Below, piece by piece: positions 24,386 through 36,300 of a stretch of 64,000 nucleotides of DNA (the first letter of the stretch is position 1; each line of letters starts with the position of its first letter). The position numbers and the translations under genes are program-made. The notes under the pieces were generated by a model. It ran no database searches, was not told the DNA's origin, and worked only from the letters and a program-made list of their open reading frames with translations. Source of the stretch: Nemopilema nomurai (taxonomy: Eukaryota > Cnidaria > Scyphozoa > Rhizostomeae > Rhizostomatidae); NCBI GenBank assembly GCA_003864495.1, contig ML133429.1, forward strand, positions 620,001-684,000, read 5' to 3'.

Positions 24386-27300
24386 ACACACAGCGTTCGC
24401 GGAAGCTAGCTAAAGCTGGATGTTCAAAACGTCGGGGCGTTTATCTGTTATATCGAGAGACGATCGATACCTTCGAAAAACAAGGAGTTTTCTGCGAGGG
24501 GTAAGTAGCTTGTTTTAGAAGCATTATCTTACTTAAATTCGCATCATCTTCGAAAAACGACGCCATAATTGTATATCAGCTAGAATGTTTGACTCTTGCT
24601 TCCAAGTATGTAATGATATCGAAAACTGCGGCAACGATTTGAATTTGAGAATGCGGGTATGACAAGCCCCCTCTTGCACCTGGAGAAGGATGATGTTTGA
24701 TAGTTACAACGATAACAGGGTCCTACTCACTGTATAGAAACTTCAGGAGTGGTAAGAGCAGAATTATTAGAGCTTAAACTCATGCTTAAAAATCAGAATG
24801 TCGGCGCAAGAGCAGAATATTGACAATGTTTTCTAGACATCAATGGGGGAAATTGTAATTCTCTCTTCATCTAGCCTCTGTTATGGCCACTGGGTTGTCC
24901 TTTGGGTAGAAAAGTTGGGCAGCGAGCTATTTCAGAAAATAGAAACAGGTCGGAGGTCGCTGGCTTATTAATACTTGTTGCGAGGTTTTTGAGGAATAAA
25001 GTGCTTCAGTTTTGTGGCTGTTAATAAACAAGTTAAAGACTGAAAAGGGTCGAAACTGTGAGTTAAGGGGCTTTCTGTTAAATTTCAGCTGCATACTCTA
25101 TGTAGGCCGTAAAAAACCCAAGATGAAGATCTGTTGTGATTTTTCTAAAAAAATGTGCACTCCAGTTATAACTGGTAAGCAAGATTGTAGGCTATGAAAG
25201 ATTTCAAAGACCTCAAAAAGTAGTTTTTCGTTTTTAGCTTTCAACATACAAAATTAATCTTTATTTGGATACCAAGAGATGTCTGGTTAATTTCTCCCGC
25301 CCCTATGATTCGTCAGATTCCAGGTATTGTATTTTTTCAATCTTCAGACATTTATGCATTGCTACCAAATATATTAATACCTTTAATACCAGGGGCAATG
25401 CCATAAGTGTTGATCTGGGGCAAGTTTTTCATGTCGAGACTATGAAACTGCATAATGTTTCTTCCCGGAAGCGTTTGGGATTCGAACCCCTTAACACACT
25501 GCCTGGATTTTGATGGCCGCCCCGGAATTGATCATCTCTTGGCCTCGTTCTCTTTAACCGGGCTCTTCGTGAAAAGGACGTACCCAGCAAAGTGCGATCT
25601 TCGTGTAGCCAGTCTGCAAACTTCGTGTAGCCTTTTCCGGGTCAGTCAGCCACGTAGATGCGTCTGAACGCCAAAGGAAAAAAATGATTTTTAGGCTGTT
25701 TTTGTTTTGGTCTTTGCTTGACTGATCAAAATGGCAGTTGAATTGTTTTTTATCGTGGTATAAATTACTACATTATCAGTAAAAATCCTTAAAAATTGTT
25801 ATGACAGTGGGAATCTTTGGAGATATGTTGTATCATGCCCGGTGAATCGACCAGACAGCGATAATATGATATGATAATTCTGCACCACGTGGTTTTGAAC
25901 ACAGGTCAACCTCTTTCTACGTTCAAGAATGTAAGGCCATTTACTAATTCATCTATTCAGGCTCGTAATCTATTGATATGATTAGTTTTGTCTATTTCTG
26001 AACTTCTAGATAGCGAAGGGGCCCAACAACCCGCTTGCTTGAAGCCAAAATATTCACGGGCGCAACTTTCCCCTGAATCGCTTCCAAAGCTGCCCTTCTG
26101 AAACTCCTTGAATAGAACGCTCAGATTCTCTTTCCTTCTTTTTAAAACCTAGCTAAATTCAATGACCTCACCAGGGAGGCTCCTCCTTAACACATAAGTG
26201 CACCCCTTGATGCCTGATCCTGGCTCATCTCTATCCCATTTCATTAGAGTTTAACAGGATTCCTAATCTTCACTTGTATCAGTGATTCGGCTTCTTGTGC
26301 CTCACAGACACTGTCTTTTCTTTATGGACACAGTGACTGTGTCCTTGCCGTGTCTCTAATTTAGAAACGATTTAGTTTATCCGCATATACCGACTTATAG
26401 AATGTGACGTAGTCAGGATTTTAGTCTGTGTCTCAGAATACGCTGAGGTAGGAAGATAGCGTTTTCGTGGCAATCAGCCATGGATTAACTGGAAAACTTG
26501 GGTCAAAAAGAATCGGAAACTTAATTACAAAATGAGAGATGACCTAAATATCTTCCAACCATTCTGTAGATTTCTGTCAAAAAGTGGAGCCGAAGGGGAA
26601 AAGGGATGCCAATAGGACATACACTATTCCTTGCGTCCCAGTTATTCGATTTATTGCTTACAGCAATTAGGGCTAGAAATTGGTTCCGCTCTGATTGTGA
26701 AAGCCTCACCCACTGACAAAGATGATTCAAAATGGCATTATTGCCTGAGTTTGGGCTACTTACGAGAACCAGGTCCCTCCAGATCTGGTACTGGATCGAG
26801 GGTGTATTCCGAGTACAAAAACTGACTCAAACTTGTCACTTCTGACGTTTTATAATCTCGTTGCAGCAAAGTCATTGCCAATGCGAGAACCAATAAGGTA
26901 CTTATTGCCAGAATGGCTTCAGATTGGAACAATCTAAAATTATGTCACTCTTTTGAGCCTATCATTCTAATTTGTAGCTCGACGATTATTGCAAATTATG
27001 CAATCATTTTAAGCATCCGTTGTGAATTATATTGTGAAATAGGGTAAAATAGGACATAATGTGCGTAGTTTATTTTGTGAAATCTTCAGGACCTTAGGGT
27101 GTAGGGTTGTTCAACTGACTCAAACCTGAGCTTTGGAGTATATGCCAAAAGTCAAATGGAATTTGAAAATTTGCAGTCGGTGTTTTTTAAGGACTAACAG
27201 TTGACGATCAAAGACTATACTCGTGCAGCAATAAAGAAGGCGTTAAAGATAATCTTCCTTGTCTTCCTCAAGAATATCACCACGGTAATTGCGCAGGACA

Positions 27301-30300
27301 TGTCAAAATTATGGTCTTAGCCTGTACAATTTTTATTGAGAATTAAGAATTTATTGAGCTTTGAGGAGACGTTAAAGAACATCTTCCTAGTCTTCTTCAA
27401 GTATACCATTACGGTAGCTGCACAGGACATGTGAAAATTATGGTCTTTAGCTTGTTTGCTCTTTATTGAGAATATAGAAAGTAATTCTGGCTTTAGCATC
27501 CATGTATTATAGAATATAGCCGCCCAATCTTGACCCTATAGGCTTTAATATAATAGGCTTTATTAATGATATCCGAAACGATTCATTGAAAGTGTTTATT
27601 ATCTAGCCGCCTAAAATATAAAATATTCACCGACTATCTATCTTGTTTTGAAATGCCAGAGATCAAAAACTGTAGAATTAAACACCTAAAGGAGGTATAT
27701 CTTCAATCACATGCGATTCCTGATGCCTTTCTCATTGTTAATAGCGTCCTTATCGTAACTGGTACCACTATTTATTTCAGAAGAGTTTCGCATTACGTTC
27801 ATCACAAAACGGGCGTTACTCAACACTTGAATTTGTGAGTTTAATCATCAGATGCAGAATTCATCTGTAGATAGGCTCAGCCTTCTTTTGCAAGGCAGAC
27901 AATCGAAAGAAGTATCTTCAGCCTGTGATTGTTCAAGTTTTCAAAACAGTGGCAGGACGAGAAATCCTTGAGGATTATGACATGTTGATTCGACATGCGA
28001 CGTAGGCTTGTGAGTGGCATAGAAACGGAACGATGACCTTACTGGATTCTGGTGATTTGCTGTCGGTCTCTTGTGTTAAGCTCGTAATCGTCTCTCTTGC
28101 ATGTGTCCTTGATCGTCTTCTCGTAAAGCCAATTATAGGTCGCATTCAATTCCCAGTGAAGGTGGTAACATTGTTGCAACGTGTTCATAAATGCCAAGAA
28201 TACATGTCCGATCACCTGTCTCGTTTAGAGAGCGCATCAGCACGGGCTAGGTGCAGGTAGAGGAGGCATGAGCGCTTAACAAACGACCAGGTAATGGAGT
28301 TGTTCTTACGTAATCATAGCTGCTATATGCGGGTAAGGATTCTGGAAAATTAAGTCTTATTATGCCGTGTAGGAGCTGCCGTTGGTATTTTTCTATTTTA
28401 TATTTTGATATCACTACCTTTTTAATAATAATTACCTTATCTGCTTCCTAAGTCTAGTAATTGTATTTGATACATCAGAGTACGTTTCTATTAATTATTT
28501 CTTTCACCATTTTGAACTCGAAGCAGATAGCTTTATTTGGTACTATTGCAAGCCTCTTGTATCAAGAGATAGTACAAATAGCCATCTTCCGTCAGGCGAT
28601 TCTGTTAGAGGCTCATTTTTCTCTCTGCATTCACTTCAATTTCGAATATTATTTATATTGCTGCACTTAATCTATTTCTCATCAAGTATCTTGTTGCCAC
28701 TTTCCTGATATTTAAATGTAAAATAGACAACCGAGGTATATTTGTTTTGCTGGTTAAATGCGAGACTGCTTCTCTTCTACGCCAAGAATTGGGATATGTG
28801 TCTCTACGAAAACAATACGTCAATCAATGCCACGAGTAACGGAGTCTCTCTTGTCGCCCTGTGAACAGACGTTGCGCGCTTGACAGAGGCATGAATCGCC
28901 ATGAAGGGTCTAGGCACAAGGCACAAGAGTTTATTAGCTAGAAAAAGTGCAAGGGTTCATAGGTTTTTCAAGTTATTTTGATCTTTAAACACAAAATAGG
29001 AGACTAAAATTATTTTCGTCCATTTTGCCAATGGCACGACTTTAAAACGGTTACCTTGCAACACTTTTCCAGAGTCGATAAAGCTGTGTATAAAATAATA
29101 ATTTATTTTATGTCAAATGACGCTTTTCCCTTAACTTTATGAAAGAGCTTCTATTATATAAACTTTATGATACTTCTATTACAGTTTGTCTCCATCTTGA
29201 ACTCCATAAACGGGGTGAAATAACTTGTCTTAGATACTATAACCTTAAACTGTGAAAAATAGCGTAAAGTTAAATTACAGCAATCTGACATCAGTTCAAA
29301 ATATATCATATCTTTTTTAGAATATAACGGCACACCAGTAATGAGGCTTAACTTTAGCTTACATCGACAAGGATTTGGGGTAGCGTCTTGGCTATTGTCT
29401 GGACTAGTGTCTGGGCTTGGGTTTGGGGTACGATCTGGGATGCGATCTGGGATACGATCTGGGGTATGGTCTGGGGTAGGGTTTGTGGTAGGATCTAGGG
29501 TATATTTTAAGTTGGCGCCAGCGTTGAACTTTGCGAAGAACTCTGTGTCTTAGGGAAAGCATGACTCTGACTTTGAAGCACTATGAAATACTGTAAACAT
29601 GACTCGCCATATCATTGTGGCAGATCCTTTTTAAAATGATACTGACTAAATGATTCCTTCTTTCTTTAAACTGTCAAAGGTAAACTTTCACTTATTAGAC
29701 ATGAAAAACTCTTTAGTTAACGCTGTATACAGCCTTAAACTCTTTTCTATAGGCACAGTAGTTTTTTAATACGGAAATCGTTGCATTGGAACAAGCCACC
29801 CAAACACTCCTTTTGGATGAGCACATGTTTACAAACAAGGAGCTGTTGTTCTGGAAAGCTTAATTTTTCAAAACAAACGACATCCAAGCCTTGAGAACAT
29901 TGTGACATACTCAGTGGAGATTCAGAGAATGTCCCTTGAAGTAGTCAGAAATTGTTTATTTTGTGGCACCAATGATTCAGGACGGATCATCCATCTAGTT
30001 GCGTGTGTCCAGAACGCCATAGGGGAACCGCCAAATTTAGTGCCTGGTTTGGGAAAAGATTACACCAACCCATGAAATTTAACCATAAGTTAAGTAAAAT
30101 TTGCTGTCACGAAGCATTGTGGAGAGGCGAAATCTGCACTAGAATTTAGGGGTACTAGTGCGGATTCAATTCTATAACAATATTGGCATTTACAACACCG
30201 AACAGTAGTGACGCATTTGCCAATGGGGCTACTAGGCCTGGGCCCCAGGACCCCTTAAGGTTTTTAATTTATGGGGGGCCAAAGCAAAATTTTGTTAAGG

Positions 30301-33300
30301 CAATACATGTGCTGTTGATGAATTGAGTATCGTGACACGAACTACTTTGGCACATTTTAGGGGTGGGGGGGGGGACATTAATTTTGGGCGCAGGGCTCCG
30401 GCAGTCACAAATGCGGCCCTGGCCAATAACGAGAGGTGAAAGAAACCCACTCGTTATACAGTATTTACACATCATGAAATCTTTTGATGGTAGCAATGGC
30501 TACGAGCTTATATACAAAACACTTGAACAAAATTAGCACGATTGGAGACTTGTTGAAATACTGCTTCATGTATGATGCATGGAGCAATGGGGCGGATAGA
30601 ACTCTTGTTGTTTACATAGTCACAGGCCAAGTAGATGCATCATCAATCGTGACGGAATGCGATCGAGGCGGGCTTTTCGTGTGATGTCACTGCTTCTATT
30701 CTTTCCCCTCACCAACTAAAACCTTTAGCCATACGACCGCCATATCTTGTATGAAGAGACTACCCATAAGAGTTTCTTTGGAATCCAATGACTATTTACA
30801 TGAAGAACCACCAGCAAAACATCACTCCATGTCTTGTGGCCAAGTACGAGCCCTTTATTCCGATCGCCACGTGATGTATAATGAGTGCGATTTGTTTATA
30901 AATGTCTGGAATATTTTGACCACTCCTTTTGGAATTCGAGGAAATCACTGCTGGGAATAACAATCTTATCATGATTGGATTATTGACTGTATAAAGGCAG
31001 TCCTTATGGGTCTTTATGCCCTTAGCACTTGGTTATCAACAAGTAGGTCAGAGTGCATGTTTTTGATTCTCCCAGTTGACGAGTTCTCAAGTCCAAATGG
31101 TCTAGGTTTTAACAACTACATTTGATCGGTATGTTTTGCACATTTTTACGGGACCATATCAGTGAAAGTTTATGAGTGGACTTTATCAGGAACAGGGGAG
31201 TTTGGGAGTGATATAGGATTTTTTCATAATTTCACCTTCTTTTTCTTCATTCTGCAGCCATTTTAATCCATTGTTTTCCACATGCCCATGCATGCAGACC
31301 TCTTTCTTTTAGGAATCTTAAACTGTTAAACAAGCCATTTGGAAATTACTAACTATATTACTACCATCTATATTACTAACAAGAATTACTATACGTTTAG
31401 ACTATCTTTTAAAGTCCAAACATTTTTCCAGTGAGCTTGCTTGTACACAACATCTCAGCAGATCAAAGTTGATAAAAGAAACACGCTACAAAGACTTTGT
31501 TTTTAAAGATTAAACCAAACCATGATCAGGTTTCATAAAAGTAGCTGCCTCTCTAATTCGCTGAAGGAACTTTGCCATTTTGGTTCAATCAACAGTAGAT
31601 TGAAAATGCCCAGATGCCGTTTATCTTTTGGTATAATGGTCATTTGTGCATAATACTCTCCTTCTACCTCAGGTTTCCTTTGATACAACCCAGTTGTTTC
31701 TTTTAACCCTTTCAGCTATCATGACCCCTTACTAAGCTGTGGTGCTTTGTAAATTTAGCGTGGTGCTATTTAGCGTTGGAAGTGTTTGGAGAATTTGCAC
31801 CAATTATCATGGTAAGGCACGACCTGGGTACTTGCTGACCCATTAGATTTCCAAAAAGAATCCCCAACGATGCTGCAAAAACAAACCTTTGTTACATTAT
31901 CTCCTATTTGTTGAGTTAGCAAGAGGGGACAAAATACTCCAATTCTATACAGAGTTTTGACTTTGTTACAAATGCATGGATGAAGCAAACGTGCGTTGAA
32001 GTTGTCTTGTTGTTCGTAGTGACGTAATCAGCAGCAAGATATAAAATGTGTGCCGCAGGCTCCTTAAAAACGCTTTGTACCCTTCGAAGCAAAATAAATT
32101 TTTAAGCTTTTATTTGAAGGGAACATTTTCATTCCAGAGACATTGGCATGCTTTTGAAAAAACATTTTGTGGCGGGAGGAGGGTTTAGATGGGTCTTCTA
32201 AGGTATTGAACACAAAAGTAAAAGTCACTCTTTATCATGATTTTTACTTGCGTATTCATCGTGTCAAATGCACCGACCTTGCCAGATTGTTCAGACCAAA
32301 AAGGGCTGAATTCCACGGGTTCCAGGGGGTCATTTCAACCCCTCTCTTCCCTTCAAATTCCCCAATTACTTGCCATAAAAACACAAGATTGCGTGCTTGG
32401 CTAAGATTTTTCGAAGCCTAGGGCTCGTTTCGCATTCTCTGACAGATGACTTTCAACTTTTCCCTTCTTTCAAGGGTAGCCTACTGCGAGGAAACCACGA
32501 AAAATGCGCTTCTCTGCACTACTTTAGAGAACATTGTTACTTTCTTTTGTGACATGCTACCCCGCGTGGACGAATTCTAAGCTGCAGCGATAAAAAACAG
32601 CAGAGGGGATAAGTCTGGGTGACAAACGAACGCGATGATGTATTTTGAAGCAATGCATTCAACACTGTCTGAAACTTGCCGACTTGTCAGTGATGTTTCT
32701 TGGTGATAAGGAAACTCGATCGAGAGAGACGTAGCAAACAGAATAGGAAAACTAACAGCTTTTATGAAACAGAAGTTTTCTTATTCAACAGGAAACATCA
32801 AGAAGAATTGAAAAGGTTGTTTGCCTTGGCCAAAGAAACACTTGGGGCTGTTGAACCGGAGAGGCTGTTGATTTGGTGATAAACTGAGGGAAGAAAGTGT
32901 TAAGAAGTTGTCGCTGATGATTGAGCTGAAAATTGGGTGAGTTAAACGATATTGAGTGATTTTAACCTATTACGTGCGAGTACTGTTTGTAACAAACTTG
33001 ATATAAACATGTTAAGAGACTTTCACGTTTGGAGAATCTGAAACAAACATTGTACCGGCCTATCTAGGCTGACTCGCTCGCATGTGCATGTAACTGGTGC
33101 AAAAGGAAGCAGGCACTGTGTTCTGCTCGATTTTACACTATTGTGATTGTGACGTATTCCTATTTGCTGCTTTTTGCAAAGGTAATGTTATTATTATCAT
33201 CCTGTTATTATGAACATTTTAATCTTCAAATACATCTACGTCTCTGGACTGCCACGAAAACGGAGAGGCATTGGTTATCTGCTCCCTTGAACCACTATAT

Positions 33301-36300
33301 GAGTTGCCATTTTCTAAGAAATCTGAATTTCAAATCTTATTAACGTATTAACGAAAAATAGCGCGAGTGGTTTTAAAGGACCAATGCAATTTTTGGATAA
33401 ATTCAAAATCGAGGCATTGGTTGATATTTTTCTTGGCCTACTAATATTATAATAATTGTTTTGATTTGGCACACTTCTTGTTTTTTCTGCTTGAACTATG
33501 AATACTGCTACTGGGTCCTTTGACCTTACCCCTTGCACCTTACCCCTTTAGAATGGTACTCATCTTCGACTTGGAAGGTGAATGGGCTTATGCTAGAGTG
33601 TCTTGCTTTATTTATCATTTCTTTGTCGAACAGTAGTGAATGGGGTCATATGGTATACGTTTGTGCAATCATCGGTAAGCCTGCAGAGTTGCGTATATGG
33701 TTCCGAATCGATACTGGCAGATATAATTCACCATTATTGAAGTATTCACCATTCATTTTTGCGCTAGTTTGCTTTGCCACGGTTGTATTTATTTAGCATA
33801 CTTTGATTTGGCAAGTAGAGCTTGAAGGGGAAATGACAACAACAAAAGGGGAAATCACAAGAGTAAAAATAGCTTCCTCCACTTTCCCTGTCTTTCAAAA
33901 TTAAAAAAACTGTTACTTTACAAATTCCATGGTGATGGCTCCATCATAAGGAGGCTCCATACACAATATAGCGTAGAATAGAAACACGATTATGTTAAAA
34001 GGTCAAAATGGATCTAGAGCGGATCATGCATACTTACTCAAAGTGTATCCGCATTATTGAAACGAAGTAAACTGATGGCAGTTGGCTTTTAAGGAAATTA
34101 ATTTCAAATTTTCATCACAGTGACAGAAATTTGTCACACCTAGATTTCTGAGTTAAGTGAAGCCTGTTTATCCTTCATTTACAGTTGATACGATATATAG
34201 CTTCTAGAGATATGGCGAGGAAAAAAGAAAGCTGTTGCCTTCTTTAGGGCCTGATTATATGAGAGTTTTCAGCCCGTTTGTAACTTTAGCCGGGCTGAAA
34301 TTTCAGCTCGGTGTTACGGTTAAAGCGTTGCAAAAACAAAGTTGTGATTACATGATAAAAGTTTCAGCCCGGTTTGCCGAGCTGAAATCTCAGCCCGCTT
34401 TTATCAAACGGGCTGGGATTTTCATCTCGGCCAAACGGGCTGAAAAATTACATGTAATCGCAAATCGAAATATTTAGCCGGGCTGAAATTACGAGAGCAT
34501 GCGCAAAACAAAAGAAAACATGGCGGCGAGTGTAAATGATAGCGATTTAAATTCTACACCAAAGGTCCGCTTTAGATGGGACAAGGGCGATAAAGTCCTG
34601 CAAATATCTTCTTTTTCGACCACTTCTTGAACGCTTTGAACCCAAATATGCAGCTAATATCATGTTCCTTTTTGCTTCGAAAAGCTTCCGTGCAATAATT
34701 ATGGACTTTATTTGAAACAGCAAAGTGAGAAGCAAACTAAATTGCAAAAAGATGAGAGCAGCTATTTTCTTCATATCATATTGCGCCATTTTGAATAGTT
34801 ACTATTTTTTTCGCGTTCCCGCCAAGATTTTCAAACTAAACACAGCGGGCGCGAGCCACCATATAATCGCTCAAAATTTCAGCCCGGCTAAAGTTACAAA
34901 CGGGCTGAAAACTCTCATATAATCAGGCCCTTAGAAGGACTGTAGACGAAAGTCAAACAAACGTTTGCTATGGCCACCTTAATAACAACATAGCGAAATT
35001 TTACAAGCCATTCATACTGATTGAAGAGCCTGGGGCCTACTTATCACCGTGACGTAATCAGAAGCTCTACCTTGATTGCCTGCTCCAGGCTCAACTAGAG
35101 CTCCCATTATTCTTGAATGTTGAATCAAGACTGATATAGCCTCTATAGTGAATATGCCAAATTGAAATTGTGCAGAAATTCGATGAGTCACTATGTCTGC
35201 GTAATGTAAAATGTTGTCATTTCATCAAGGTACCTTAGACTTATGGCACATCAAATTAAGGACCCCCTAGTCGCTTTCGTGTTGGGATAATGAACTAAAA
35301 AAGCCTGATAAAATATGTAAAATTAAACTCACTACCATACACAAGCTTGATTTCAATGAAGGCACAGATCCTACCATTCGACAAATACTTTGCAATTGCT
35401 TTGGTCAAAATCGCGACTGCAAAATAAATCTTTAAGTAGCCGATTAAAGACAGCCGTGGCAGAGCTGGCGATGTCAATATATGTTGGTGGGCGATGTGTG
35501 TTCAAAAACAGATTCTACCACTGCTCGCTTTGAAATCAATCCATTCTTTTTATAAATCGAAAGTTTCAGAAGAGATGGGGCCATCATGTACGAAATTATT
35601 ATCAACATACTGTACACGATTCATGTTGTATGCGGTTTAGAATTCTGTTCTTGCTATTAAAGGCAGTTGACGCTTCAGTTGTGGAAGTTTTTAAGCCCTT
35701 TCCTCCACATATGTATTTTGGTCTCGAACTGGTGTGATAGGAACTTAGCCAACAGATAGATGGTTATTGTCTTGGTAGCTCAAGATACCTCTGCTCAAAT
35801 TTAGGCCCTTTGTTTTGCACTAAAACAGCAATATTCATAATTTTTCCTTTAAAATCGATCTTCAACAGATATCCGATGATGGTTTTGTGAGAGGATTGGC
35901 AGAATCCGATTAATCTTTCTCGGAAGGCCAAAAATATATCTCTGCGCCAAAATATCTTCTCTGCGGTCACGCTTTTTGACTGAATCTGAAAATCTGGCAC
36001 CACCGACGGTGAATCGCTGAGCATTTAATGATAATAGCGATCTCATCCAGCCCACGGTCCAGTGCTATGCCACAAGCGTACCTCCTTGCTCTTCTGTTTC
36101 TGTCTTCAGCCAAAGATCTATTTGCGAGCTTCATTGGAATCTAAACTTAAGTAGCTTTCGATTGCATGCTTGTAGTACGAGGAATGCTAGTTAAATAAAA
36201 CACCCCTTTAGGTCTAATCATAAAGCATCTACACCGGTTCTTGTGGATAGAAAATCAATGCCGATTATTTTCTTATACTCTGCATCATATCTATCAATTG

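Larger units (their letters stand above)
24501..34246. other. Gene-poor AT-rich stretch
   Basis: No gene is established here. It contains two of the tentative + strand exons, a diverged 129-bp duplication, a 12-bp minisatellite, a both-strand open segment at 28033-28260, and coding-like frames at 29821-30075 and 30484-30957. G- and C-rich runs at 30230-30420, including 12 consecutive G near 30365, look like repeat sequence of unknown type. Confidence 0.5.

Noticed and set aside
32730..32879. Helix-like frame EELKRLFALAKETLGAVEPE after an AACAG acceptor-like site
   Set aside because: Looks like protein, but no partner exon in a matching phase was found and the frame is short.
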